Shown here piece by piece: positions 42,166 to 50,717 of a stretch of 64,000 bases of DNA (within the stretch, counting starts at the first letter, position 1; each line of letters starts with the position of its first letter). The DNA is from Bacillus sp. MM2020_1 (GTDB lineage Bacteria > Bacillota > Bacilli > Bacillales > Cytobacillaceae): assembly GCA_011250595.1 (NCBI GenBank), contig JAANMP010000017.1, positions 23,695 to 87,694 of the forward strand, given 5' to 3'. The position numbers were made by a program, and so were the translations under genes. A model generated the notes under the pieces. It searched no databases. It saw only the letters and a list, made by a program, of their open reading frames with translations, and was not told where the DNA came from.

Positions 42166-44409
42166 ATGAGGATCAAAAAGACAAACTATATATTATTTTG
42201 GATGCTCATATTTAGTTTGATTGTCATATCGGAGTTATTAGATTTAATGTTTACCATCCTATTTCCATCCGTGAGCATAGTCAAATTTGCGTCCCTTATT
42301 ATACTTATAGGCATCCTTCCATTCGTTATTCATTCTTTAAAAGAAATGAGTAGGAAGGACGATGAACTTCGTATAAACAAACTAAAATTAAAGAATATTT
42401 TTGATACGTTAGATATAGCTATTTGGTCACATGATTTAAAGTCAGACACTTTATTAATTACACCGGGGATTGAAAAATTATATGGGTATTCTTATATAGA
42501 TTTTTATAAGGACCTAGATCTTTGGAAAAAAGTAATTTATCCAGATGATTTAGCTGTTTTAGAAGAGAGAGCGCAAAAATTAGCAAGAGGAGAAGCCGTC
42601 ACAAGTGAATATCGGATTGTTCGACCAGATGGTGAAGTTCGTTGGATTCAGGATAGAGGTTTCCCAACACTTGATGGTAAAGGTAATTTTGTAGATTTCA
42701 ATAGTGTCCTGTTTGATATTACGGATCGGAAAGAAAGCGAAGATCGTTATCGTAGTTTAGTAGAGATGTCACCTGATATTATCGCTGTTGTCAGCAGGGA
42801 AAAAATCGAATATATGAATGAGGCGGGGCGGATGTTGGTCGGAGCAACGAGTCCGGAAGAAGTAATTGGTAAATCTGCCCTGAAATTTGCTTCTTTTAAT
42901 ATCGTTGATTCGATAAGACAAAAAGTCGTCAGTTTGGAGCGCTCTAATCAAGAGAAATTAAGATTTGAATTCCAGGTGAATCGGCTAGATGGTCAGACCA
43001 TTGATGTCGAAATGGCAGCAACTACAATCTTTTATGGAGGTAGATCCGCTGTGCAAGTGGTCGGAAGGGATATTACGGAGAGAAAGAAAACGGAGAAAAC
43101 GATTCAGTTTATGGCCTTCTATGATTCATTGACCGGTTTGCCTAATCGAAATCAGTTTAGAAACCATCTAAACAAAGTCTTAGCTAACCAAGATGACATA
43201 ATGCTGGCGGTTTTATTTTTAGATTTAGACCGGTTTAAGATTATTAATGATACAAAGGGGCATACGGTTGGTGATTTCATTCTCCAAAAGGTTGCCGCCC
43301 GTTTAGCAGCGACGGTGAAAAACGAAGGGGTCGTCTCAAGGCAAGGCGGGGATGAGTTTATAATCCTATTAGAAGACATTGATAAAGAACGTGCCAAACT
43401 TGTTGCCCAGCAAATCCTATCTGAATTCACAAATCCGCTCGAAGTCAATGATCAAGAGTTTTTTGTAACACCAAGTATCGGGATTAGCCTTTACCCTGCC
43501 GATGGGGTAGATGTGGAAACCTTAATAAAAAATGCAGACACTGCCATGTATCAAGCCAAAGAACGTGGTAAAAATAATTTTCAATTTTATTCTTCCAATT
43601 TAAACGGAATTTTCATTCAAAAAATGGAGATGGAGAATGGATTAAGAAAAGCACTGGAACAGAATCAATTGATGCTTCATTATCAACCGCAAGTATCCTT
43701 GATCACAGGGGAATTAGTGGGAATTGAAGCATTAATCCGTTGGCAGCATCCTATACATGGTCTGATCGCACCGTTAGAATTTATCCCGCTTGCGGAGGAA
43801 ACGGGCTTGATTGTTCCCATTGGTAAATGGGTTTTACGGGAAGCCTGCAGGCAGCGAAAAGGATGGGAAACTCTCGGTTTCCACGACTTTCCTATCGCAG
43901 TAAATGTCTCGGTTCGTCAATTTGAGGACGACCATCTCATCGAATATATTTCCGCTTTATTGGACGAATTTGGTCTGAGCGGCATTCATTTAGAGTTAGA
44001 AATAACAGAAAGTATTATGCAAAATCTAGAGAATTCAACGATTATTTTAAATAAATTGAAGGAACTAGGTGTACTTCTCTCAATTGATGATTTTGGAACG
44101 GGCTATTCCTCTTTAAGTTATTTGAAGCATCTTCCAATTGATAAAATAAAGATTGATAAATCATTTGTTGATGATATTATTTTCCATTCCAATCAAGGGA
44201 AAATGGTTAAAACGATTATAGATATGGGTTTGAATTTAAACTTTTCCGTTATTGCTGAAGGAATCGAAACCAATGAACAACTCCATTTTTTAAAGGAAAA
44301 TGAGTGCGAAATTGGTCAAGGGTATTTCTTTAGCAAGCCAATTCCTGCTGATGAGATGGTTGAATATCTATTATCAGGAAATGAAAAGAATGGTGGTATC
44401 CCAATTTGA
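42166..44409 (+). CDS. membrane PAS-PAS-GGDEF-EAL protein (c-di-GMP synthesis/breakdown)
   Basis: 747 residues from ATG 42166 (SD AAGGGAG); longer in-frame starts at 42064 and 42109 lack an SD. Two N-terminal membrane helices (about 5-30 and 38-58) are followed by two PAS domains (about 85-200 and 205-320), a GGDEF domain (about 325-490) with intact GGDEF at 394-398, and an EAL domain (about 500-740). The EAL motif (521-523), TES, DDFGTGYSS and the AEGIET segment are all present, so both cyclase and phosphodiesterase sites look complete. There is no RxxD inhibitory site before GGDEF. It probably ties a sensed signal to biofilm or motility decisions. Single gene, with a terminator overlapping its stop. 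Confidence 0.94.
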   Translation: MRIKKTNYILFWMLIFSLIVISELLDLMFTILFPSVSIVKFASLIILIGILPFVIHSLKEMSRKDDELRINKLKLKNIFDTLDIAIWSHDLKSDTLLITPGIEKLYGYSYIDFYKDLDLWKKVIYPDDLAVLEERAQKLARGEAVTSEYRIVRPDGEVRWIQDRGFPTLDGKGNFVDFNSVLFDITDRKESEDRYRSLVEMSPDIIAVVSREKIEYMNEAGRMLVGATSPEEVIGKSALKFASFNIVDSIRQKVVSLERSNQEKLRFEFQVNRLDGQTIDVEMAATTIFYGGRSAVQVVGRDITERKKTEKTIQFMAFYDSLTGLPNRNQFRNHLNKVLANQDDIMLAVLFLDLDRFKIINDTKGHTVGDFILQKVAARLAATVKNEGVVSRQGGDEFIILLEDIDKERAKLVAQQILSEFTNPLEVNDQEFFVTPSIGISLYPADGVDVETLIKNADTAMYQAKERGKNNFQFYSSNLNGIFIQKMEMENGLRKALEQNQLMLHYQPQVSLITGELVGIEALIRWQHPIHGLIAPLEFIPLAEETGLIVPIGKWVLREACRQRKGWETLGFHDFPIAVNVSVRQFEDDHLIEYISALLDEFGLSGIHLELEITESIMQNLENSTIILNKLKELGVLLSIDDFGTGYSSLSYLKHLPIDKIKIDKSFVDDIIFHSNQGKMVKTIIDMGLNLNFSVIAEGIETNEQLHFLKENECEIGQGYFFSKPIPADEMVEYLLSGNEKNGGIPI

Positions 44410-44428
44410 TTGGGGTACCACTTTTTTG
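44393..44428 (+). terminator. terminator of the GGDEF-EAL gene
   Basis: GTGGTATCCCA (44393-44403) pairs with TGGGGTACCAC (44411-44421) with one T-G pair, followed by six T. The stem includes the last codons. Confidence 0.8.
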
Positions 44429-44483
44429 GCTCTATCTAATTCGTCTTTTCTGGGAGGAATGTTTTGGAGTGTTTTTCTACTAA

Positions 44484-44873
44484 TTAATTTCCCCATTTCA
44501 TGAACACCTTTAGGGTGCAGCAGCTAGTGGGCATGTTTGGGGTTGATTGAGTGTATAGCTCGAAGTCGACACCAGTTGGGGTGAATTTTGTGGTTACAGG
44601 GACTTTTAATCCAATGCTCCTAATTAAATGATCAACATCCGCTTTTTTCCCTTGCTGGGCAGCAGTCATCATTTTGCGAGCAAAGTCTGAATCTCCTAGT
44701 CGATCAATCAGAATACTTCCTTGATCCATTAATAGCCGAAATGATTTGACAGACTTCTCAAATACTTTTACATCTACTGGCGGATAACTCCTTGGGAACG
44801 TCTGCACCACTGATTGGGGTGGGTAAACGGGCAATGGAGGATAGATTGGATAGTGATATGGGTAATAATACAT
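44484..44873 (-). CDS. uncharacterised Bacillales protein with Tyr/Pro-rich N-terminus
   Basis: 129 residues from ATG 44873, which has SD GAAGGAGAG seven bases upstream; a longer frame to 44903 lacks one. The first 30 residues are a tract rich in Tyr and Pro (MYYYPYHYPIYPP), of the type seen in spore-surface or coat-associated Bacillus proteins. The rest is a compact helical-then-beta domain (FEKSVKSFRLLMDQGSILID, then GVDFELYTQ and SCCTLKVFMKW). I do not recognise a named family; a spore link is a guess from composition. Confidence 0.7.
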   Translation of the reverse strand: MYYYPYHYPIYPPLPVYPPQSVVQTFPRSYPPVDVKVFEKSVKSFRLLMDQGSILIDRLGDSDFARKMMTAAQQGKKADVDHLIRSIGLKVPVTTKFTPTGVDFELYTQSTPNMPTSCCTLKVFMKWGN

Positions 44874-44951
44874 GGATACTCTCCTTCCATATTTAAAACA
44901 CAAGGCAGAATAAAATATGATATTTTTGCGGTTATGGTTACCTTAAAATGC

Positions 44952-44984
44952 AAAAACGCATGGATTAAATCCACGCGTTTTTTT
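44952..44984 (-). terminator. terminator of the DUF4097 gene
   Basis: AAAAACGCATGGA (44952-44964) pairs with TCCACGCGTTTTT (44970-44982), with a G-U pair on the minus-strand RNA, which then ends in five U. It lies just past the stop of the 44988 gene. Confidence 0.8.
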
Positions 44985-44987
44985 ATA

Positions 44988-45854
44988 TTAATGAATATGA
45001 ATATCACCACTGGAAACATCAAGGTCTATGTTGTACTTACCGGAGCCATGTTTTCCCTTGATGCTATGCTTATGTTGCACCTTTGAGGTCAATGGTAAAT
45101 CACAAGTGATATCGCCGCTGTTTGCATCTCCATCTAAGGTGAAATCAGCGTTATTTGGCAGGTCTAGCCCTACATCTCCTGAACTCACTTCAATATCAAT
45201 AGAATCTGACAGCTTTGCTACTTGAAAATTTAGTTCCCCGGAGGACACATTTGCTTCTATTGCACCTGTATATTTTTTGACATTAAGGTTTCCGGAACTT
45301 AAATCAAAAGAGCCTATTGTTGTTGTTAACGAATTAATCTCAACATTGCCTGATGCTACGTTTTGCTCAAATTGGTTGATTATCATGTTTTTGAGGTTCA
45401 TGTTGCCTGAACCAATATCCAGTGTTAATTCCTCTAGTTTTACAGGTTTACTTTGGGATTGACCTGAAAAATGTAAATTCCCCGAGCCTAAACTGATGTG
45501 CATGTTTCGGTCATAATTTTCGGGAATATAGATGTTTACTTTCTTCTTTTCGGAGAAGGGGTACCAGTCAAACCAACCCAATCCCTTATGTTTGATAGAG
45601 ACCTCGATTGTGTCTCCCAGTTCCCTAACGATTAGCTTTTCTTTGCCATTATAGACGACTTTAACATCTTTACGATCTTCGGTAATAATCGTTGTACTTA
45701 CACTGGAAATATTAACCTTAATCAGATCGACATCCTCTATCCCAGCAGCCTGTGTATTATTATTTTCGGAGCCAAACCCATCAAACCGAGTGAACTGATC
45801 ATAGATAAAATATAAGCCGATAATGATCAATAAAAGAATCACAATTCTTTTCAT
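44988..45854 (-). CDS. membrane-anchored DUF4097 beta-repeat protein (LiaG-like)
   Basis: 288 residues from ATG 45854 (SD GGGGATGG); an upstream ATG at 45920 lacks one. A single N-terminal membrane helix (MKRIVILLLIIIGLYFIY) is followed by an extracellular repeated beta-strand region. The repeats carry SGN, SGE or SGD turns (LGSGNLHF, IGSGNMNL, ASGNVEI, SSGNLNV, SSGELNF, SSGDVGL, NSGDITC, SSGDIHIH), the DUF4097 pattern. B. subtilis LiaG belongs to this group, but here no lia genes are adjacent. Exposed scaffold or cell-envelope stress role is inference. Confidence 0.85.
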   Translation of the reverse strand: MKRIVILLLIIIGLYFIYDQFTRFDGFGSENNNTQAAGIEDVDLIKVNISSVSTTIITEDRKDVKVVYNGKEKLIVRELGDTIEVSIKHKGLGWFDWYPFSEKKKVNIYIPENYDRNMHISLGSGNLHFSGQSQSKPVKLEELTLDIGSGNMNLKNMIINQFEQNVASGNVEINSLTTTIGSFDLSSGNLNVKKYTGAIEANVSSGELNFQVAKLSDSIDIEVSSGDVGLDLPNNADFTLDGDANSGDITCDLPLTSKVQHKHSIKGKHGSGKYNIDLDVSSGDIHIH

Positions 45855-46155
45855 TACTTTCCATCCCCTTTTTATTCCATCTTCTATTTTTATCTTAAGA
45901 AATCCTTCAACTATCCTCAATGAACCTTAGATTTAATTTCTCCTAAGACTTGAGACGCATTTGGAATAGGGTCCTTTTGCGCCTTCCCCTCCAATCCACT
46001 TGGCAAAATAAAATCAACAATGACCTTAACAATACCAGAGCCAAAAAGGTTGAGGTAATACCATGGATAATTTTTCGGTTTTCGAAAGAATTTTAGTGCT
46101 TAGATTCCAAAGTAAAGAAATTGTGGTATTCTTTTTTTATGGGGGTGTATGTAAT

Positions 46156-46494
46156 TTGACAATAAAAAGAATAACGCCGAAAGAACTTCATGAAAGGCTG
46201 CAAGGTAAAGAAAATCTAGTCCTTCTTGATGTTCGAGATGAAGAAAAATACAATAAATTTCATATAGAAGAAAGTCTGAACATACCGAAAGCAGTTATTT
46301 TTGGTATGGAAAAGTCAGGTGAAATTACGCAGCAATCCTTACCGAGGGATCAGGAAATGATCGTAACTTGCACAACGGGAAATTCGGCAACGAAATGTGC
46401 ATGTATTCTTGACTCTCATCATTATAAAGTAACCGTTCTAGAAGGTGGAATTACTGCTTGGAAGGCATATATAAGCTCACTTCGAGACGAATAG
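46156..46494 (+). CDS. rhodanese-domain sulfurtransferase
   Basis: 112 residues. Starting at TTG 46156, about eight bases after GGGGGTG; the longer in-frame ORF from 46063 adds 31 residues unlike any rhodanese. Single rhodanese domain with the CH2A-like VLLDVRDEEKYNKFHIEESLNIP and an active-site loop CTTGNSATK containing the persulfide-forming Cys (near residue 73). It probably carries sulfane sulfur. It is 13 bases upstream of a BASS-type transporter gene and surely co-transcribed, which points to a sulfur compound or related anion as the transported substrate (inference). Confidence 0.88.
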   Translation: MTIKRITPKELHERLQGKENLVLLDVRDEEKYNKFHIEESLNIPKAVIFGMEKSGEITQQSLPRDQEMIVTCTTGNSATKCACILDSHHYKVTVLEGGITAWKAYISSLRDE

Positions 46495-46507
46495 GGAGAT
46501 ACTCAAC

Positions 46508-47476
46508 ATGCTGCAAAAGTTAAATAAACAACTAGAAAGAATCATGCCATTAATCACTCCGGTTGGTGTTTTGACCGGGGTATTGTTCAGTGTCCATCTA
46601 AAAGACTTTTCCTATTTGATTCCATGGATATTTGCGTTTATGACCTTCGCTGGCAGTTTAGGGTCTAATTTTCGATCATTAAAAGAGGTGATCGTTCATC
46701 CGTTTCCCATTTTTATTGCCATGGCCATCCTCCACGTGCTGATGCCAATTTGGGCTTGGGGTGTGGGTCATGTTGCCTTTTCTGGCGATATTTACACGAT
46801 TACCGGTCTTGTACTAGGAATGGTCATTCCAACAGGAGTGACTAGCTTCATGTGGGTAGCCATTTACAAAGGAAACATTCCATTGGTCTTATCGATTATT
46901 TTAATTGATACGTTGCTTTCGCCAATCATTGTTCCATTTTCGCTCTCATTATTTATGGGTGAAAAAATTGAAATGGACTTTTTTAGCATAATGAAGGGTC
47001 TATTGGGGATGGTGGTTATTCCTTCCCTGATTGGGATGTACTTAAACCAAGTTACAAAGGGGAAAATTAAAGACCAATTAGGGACACGTCTTGCTCCTTT
47101 TTCCAAAATCAGCCTCGGCTTTGTGGTCATGCTTAATGGGGCTGTTGTCGCACCCTATTTAAAACATATCGACCCTAAACTTGTGGGTATTACCCTAACT
47201 GTCTTTATGATTGCGCTGACTGGTTATTTGTTTTCATTTATTATTGGGAGATTTTTAAATGGTGGGCGAGATACTGTCATTTCGCTAACGTTCACTGGCG
47301 GAATGAGGAATATCAGTGCCGGTGCAGTGATTGCCATTACATACTTCCCGGCTGCAGTTGCGGTACCGGTAGTTGTCGGTATGTTGTTTCAGCAAATCCT
47401 TGCCTCGTTAAATGGGTATTTTCTTAATCGATACTACAATAAAAAAGTCGAAAGGCAAGAATCTATTGCGTTATAA
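46508..47476 (+). CDS. bile acid:sodium symporter (BASS) family transporter, YocS-like
   Basis: 322 residues with about ten membrane segments. The conserved VLGMVIPTGVTSFMWVAIYKGN in the middle and FTGGMRNISAGAVIAITYFP near the C-terminus are the crossing helices of the BASS fold. Family members carry organic anions with sodium; YocS of B. subtilis is the likely relative. Here it follows a rhodanese gene in an operon. Substrate unknown; a sulfur-containing anion is suggested only by that context. Confidence 0.87.
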   Translation: MLQKLNKQLERIMPLITPVGVLTGVLFSVHLKDFSYLIPWIFAFMTFAGSLGSNFRSLKEVIVHPFPIFIAMAILHVLMPIWAWGVGHVAFSGDIYTITGLVLGMVIPTGVTSFMWVAIYKGNIPLVLSIILIDTLLSPIIVPFSLSLFMGEKIEMDFFSIMKGLLGMVVIPSLIGMYLNQVTKGKIKDQLGTRLAPFSKISLGFVVMLNGAVVAPYLKHIDPKLVGITLTVFMIALTGYLFSFIIGRFLNGGRDTVISLTFTGGMRNISAGAVIAITYFPAAVAVPVVVGMLFQQILASLNGYFLNRYYNKKVERQESIAL

Positions 47477-47497
47477 TATTGTGTTTTAAACTAAGAA

Positions 47498-47532
47498 ATC
47501 CCCTCGGAATTATTTGCGAGGGGATGTTTTTT
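47498..47532 (+). terminator. terminator of the rhodanese-transporter operon
   Basis: ATCCCCTCG (47498-47506) pairs with CGAGGGGAT (47517-47525), then GTTTTTT. Confidence 0.85.
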
Positions 47533-47557
47533 GAGGGAACTCCCTCACAAGTAGGGA

Positions 47558-47770
47558 TTACTTGGTTGCATACTTGATAATTCCGGATAAATAAATGGAG
47601 CAGTCTCTTTGCACAACTTCTCTTAATTTTATTTTTCCATCTTTTACTAACTCACTAACCAAGCCATCAATAAGTCTTTCATCTTCTTTTGCAGCCTTTG
47701 GAATCTCAATTGAAAATAAATTACTCCGACTGGAAGAGTGTAGATTTTTTAATAATTCAGATTTATTCAT
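47558..47770 (-). CDS. small uncharacterised protein
   Basis: 70 residues with alternating charged helices and a C-terminal beta segment (CSIYLSGIIKYATK). It resembles no family I can name. The ribosome site AAAGGGG about nine bases upstream can pair with an upstream CCCCTTACT (hairpin about 47778-47810), so translation may be controlled, or the hairpin may be a plus-strand terminator. Minus strand, with another small gene behind it. Confidence 0.6.
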   Translation of the reverse strand: MNKSELLKNLHSSSRSNLFSIEIPKAAKEDERLIDGLVSELVKDGKIKLREVVQRDCSIYLSGIIKYATK

Positions 47771-47855
47771 TAGACAACCCCTTTACTATAACTTCGACAG
47801 TAAGGGGCTTTTCTCCTTTGAAATTAAACAAATATTAAGTCTCCATCAAAATAAA

Positions 47856-48023
47856 CTACTCTTTTGTTAGTTCTTCCTCAAAGAAAAAGGTATTGGGATG
47901 TTCATTGACAATGTAAGAGTACCGTTTCATATTTTTTACATATTGAGATTTATGGATGGTTACTGATTCACCCGAAGAACGGATATGAACTTCATCGCCA
48001 TCATTAAACATGCTTTTCTTCAT
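47856..48023 (-). CDS. small uncharacterised protein, 55 residues
   Basis: An ORF from ATG (48021-48023) to TAG (47856-47858) on the minus strand, with SD AAAGGATG about six bases ahead. It begins MKKSMFNDGDEVHIRSSGES and ends in an acidic FFFEEELTKE. The sequence suggests a small beta-rich protein (GDEVHIRSSGESVTI). No family recognised. It and the 70-residue ORF at 47558 form a pair of small minus-strand genes downstream of adeC. Confidence 0.6.
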   Translation of the reverse strand: MKKSMFNDGDEVHIRSSGESVTIHKSQYVKNMKRYSYIVNEHPNTFFFEEELTKE

Positions 48024-48114
48024 TGTTTCATCCTTTCAAACCAGGGTTAATTGAGAGTTAAGGGACATGATCTGTTCTCCTTTCCAGCATCTATGCTGGC
48101 TATTTTATTATTTC

Positions 48115-49851
48115 CTATGCATCGAGATCTATATGCTGAAATTTGCTTACTTGGAACAGACCCTTATCTGTTAGCTTTAGTTCCGGTATGACAGGCAGTG
48201 ATAAAAAAGAAATCGTTAGAAAGGGGTTAAAGTGGTTGTTTGCACCTAGCTCTTTGAGAGCAAGATTGATCTCATTTAAACCTTCATAAACCTCCTGATA
48301 CGGGCGATCAGACATTAACCCTGCAATGCGAAGTTCCAATGAGGCAATCACTTCCCCATGATTGACAACCACGAGACCCCCTTGGATATTTTTAATAGCC
48401 TTGGCAGCAACTACCATATCAAAATCAGTCGTTCCGGCCATAATAAGATTATGGGAATCATGGGCAATGGTTGTGGCGATGGCTCCTGATTTTAAACCTA
48501 AACCTTTGACGATCCCTAAACCAATTTGATTTTTCAGATGATGGCGCTCAATCACTGCCAGCTTTAATTGGTCATTGTTAATGGAAGGTTGAAATAACCC
48601 CAAATCACTCCTATCAACTTTTTCAATAAGATGACGCGTTACCAGGCTATTGGGAGTAATTTCAATTATATTTGCGTGGTTTGTTTTTAATGGCATTTGG
48701 AAATCATTTTCCGTAAGCGAACGGTAACGAACAGAATTTCTTAACCTTTCTGTTTCAACCAGAGTAGGATTCTGTGATTCAATAACTAGCCTTCCATTCT
48801 CGACAACTGCCATTCCATCTTTAAAAACGGTTGTTATCTTTATTTTCTCCAGATCATCGAATACGAAGAAATCTGCTTTGTATCCAGGTCCAATCGCCCC
48901 CTTAGACTCGAGCCCAAAACATTCGGCTGCATTTATCGTTGCCATTTGAATCGCTATAATTGGAGATAAACCTGAGGCAATCGCCAGCCTAACGTTATGA
49001 TCAATACTGCCATCTTGGATTAGGTCATCTAAATGCTTATCATCGGTTACAAATAAACATCTTCGTGCATTGCGCTCATTGACGATCGGAATTAATTGCT
49101 GTAAGTCTTTTGCAACCGTACCCTCGCGGATCATTAAGTACATACCTCTACTGAGACGCTCTTTTGCTTCAGCGGCCGTTGTGCTTTCATGATCTGTTCG
49201 AATACCTGCTGCCATATACACATTCAAATCATTGGGAGACAACCCTGCCGCATGACCGTCAATTTTTTTGCCAAATTGTTTTGCTGTTAAGATTTTATTG
49301 AGCATATCATCCTCGGCCGTTAGGACAGCTGGGAAATTCATGACCTCGGCTAATCCCAGTACCCGTGGCTGCTGATAAAATGGTTTTAAATCTGCTGAAT
49401 GTAAAGTAGCCCCCGAATTTTCAAATTCGGTCGCAGGGACACATGAAGGAAGCATGAAGAAAAAGTCAAACGGTAAGTTTTTAGAGGAATCAAGCATATA
49501 TTGGATCCCGTCAGCTCCTAATACGTTGGCGATTTCATGAGGGTCTGCAATGGCGGTGGTCACGCCGTGCGGAAGAAGGACCTTGGCAAATTCGTTAGGC
49601 GTGACCATTGAGGATTCGATATGAACATGACCATCGATGAAAGCAGGGGAGATATAACGGCCTTTTGCATCAATCACCCTATTTCCCTCATAGTCTCCGA
49701 TACCCGCAAAGTATCCATCCACAATCGCTAGATCACCTTCGATTATTTCTCCATTAAAGACGTCGATAATTTTGCCATTTTGAATGACAGTATCCGCTGG
49801 TTCTCGTTTAGATGCTACAGAGATTCTTTTTTTTAATTGGTTTCCCTCCAT
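48115..49851 (-). CDS. adeC: adenine deaminase
   Basis: Amidohydrolase of 578 residues that converts adenine to hypoxanthine and ammonia. Metal-binding motif GHVHIESSM near residue 75, ADPHEIANV near 105 and GHAAGL near 190 are those of the ADE/AdeC family; the C-terminal domain includes TIAHDSHNL. It is the second gene of a guaD-adeC pair, 24 bases after guaD, with SD GAGGATG. The pair feeds hypoxanthine and xanthine towards the urate-degradation genes encoded divergently from 50.6 kb. Confidence 0.94.
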   Translation of the reverse strand: MEGNQLKKRISVASKREPADTVIQNGKIIDVFNGEIIEGDLAIVDGYFAGIGDYEGNRVIDAKGRYISPAFIDGHVHIESSMVTPNEFAKVLLPHGVTTAIADPHEIANVLGADGIQYMLDSSKNLPFDFFFMLPSCVPATEFENSGATLHSADLKPFYQQPRVLGLAEVMNFPAVLTAEDDMLNKILTAKQFGKKIDGHAAGLSPNDLNVYMAAGIRTDHESTTAAEAKERLSRGMYLMIREGTVAKDLQQLIPIVNERNARRCLFVTDDKHLDDLIQDGSIDHNVRLAIASGLSPIIAIQMATINAAECFGLESKGAIGPGYKADFFVFDDLEKIKITTVFKDGMAVVENGRLVIESQNPTLVETERLRNSVRYRSLTENDFQMPLKTNHANIIEITPNSLVTRHLIEKVDRSDLGLFQPSINNDQLKLAVIERHHLKNQIGLGIVKGLGLKSGAIATTIAHDSHNLIMAGTTDFDMVVAAKAIKNIQGGLVVVNHGEVIASLELRIAGLMSDRPYQEVYEGLNEINLALKELGANNHFNPFLTISFLSLPVIPELKLTDKGLFQVSKFQHIDLDA

Positions 49852-49875
49852 AGAACAACATCCTCTTCTGTCAAA

Positions 49876-50346
49876 TTAATACTCCACTTTATCATTTGCA
49901 TTCTCCCAGGTTCTAAACGGCAAATCGCCATTCGTTGGAAAAATTTTTTTCATTTGTATTTTACGATTTTCAACGGGAAGGGAGAGTTGGTCATAAATAA
50001 ATTGGTCATCGAACCCGATCTTTGCCGCATCTTGCTTCGTGCAAGCATAATAAACAGCTTTAGGGCGTGCCCAATAAATAGCGCCAATACACATCGGGCA
50101 AGGTTCGCAGCTGGTATATATTTCACAGTCGGTAAGCTGAAAGTCGTTTAAAAATCGGCATGCATCACGAATGGCTTGCACTTCGGCGTGTGCAGTAGGA
50201 TCGTTTGTTGCAGTTACTTCATTTTTACCCATACCAATTATTTTTCCATCCTTGACGACAATTGCTCCAAAAGGTCCGCCTTGTTTCGTTAACACATTAT
50301 TTAAGGCCAGTTCAATCGCTTTTTCCATAAAGTGAAAATCTGACAT
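49876..50346 (-). CDS. guaD: guanine deaminase
   Basis: Zinc enzyme of the cytidine-deaminase fold, 156 residues as in B. subtilis GuaD. It turns guanine into xanthine and ammonia. His53 and Glu55 (TAHAE) and Cys83/Cys86 (CEPCPMC) form the zinc and proton-shuttle site, at the same positions as in B. subtilis. Start ATG 50346 behind SD GGAGAG. First gene of the minus-strand guaD-adeC operon; the gap to the divergent puc genes (50347-50651) should hold promoters for both sides. Confidence 0.95.
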   Translation of the reverse strand: MSDFHFMEKAIELALNNVLTKQGGPFGAIVVKDGKIIGMGKNEVTATNDPTAHAEVQAIRDACRFLNDFQLTDCEIYTSCEPCPMCIGAIYWARPKAVYYACTKQDAAKIGFDDQFIYDQLSLPVENRKIQMKKIFPTNGDLPFRTWENANDKVEY

Positions 50347-50651
50347 AGAATCTCTCCATTCCAGTGAAATAACTTAAAATACATTATTCTACATGATGCT
50401 GATAATTGCTTCATTGTTGTAAGGTCATCTGACATAAATTTTCTGTGTTAGATTATATGGCATTCTCATAGATACTATTTCCTCTTTTGGATATTATGGT
50501 GAAAAAAGATGGCATGGACATTGTAAAAAAGTTCGTCTATTTACTGTAAATCAACCGGTAATTAGAAAATTGAAAAAGAACATGGGTGTATTTTGGGAGG
50601 TCAATCAATATATATAGTGATAAATAACTTGAAAAGAATAGGGGGTCTTAA
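50347..50651. other. intergenic control region between guaD and the puc-ure cluster
   Basis: About 305 bases, AT-rich, with no ORF I can support. I found no convincing -35/-10 pair, xanthine/guanine riboswitch or exact PucR box (WWWCNTTGGTTAA). A GGGAGGT stretch at about 50595 lacks a following start codon. Confidence 0.5.
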
Positions 50652-50717
50652 ATGGAAAGGACACAGGGTGGGATGTTACGAGCTCGGTATGAATGGGTAG
50701 TTTCTTTTGGAGGATAA
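50652..50717 (+). CDS. possible 21-residue leader ORF upstream of the pucB-like gene
   Basis: ATG 50652 follows a GGGGG ribosome site (50641-50645) and reads MERTQGGMLRARYEWVVSFG before TAA 50715-50717. The stop abuts ATG 50718 (TAAATG), but that ATG is out of frame with the pucB-like gene. It could be a translated leader that couples to the next gene, or chance. Confidence 0.35.
   Translation: MERTQGGMLRARYEWVVSFGG

Noticed and set aside
48084..48099. Palindrome CCAGCA-TCTA-TGCTGG after adeC
   Set aside because: A short perfect hairpin, but no T run follows on the minus strand where adeC ends; not claimed as a terminator.
50347..50651. Purine riboswitch or PucR box before the purine genes
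   Set aside because: I could not find the conserved riboswitch core or an exact WWWCNTTGGTTAA box by reading both strands; a covariance-model search would be decisive.
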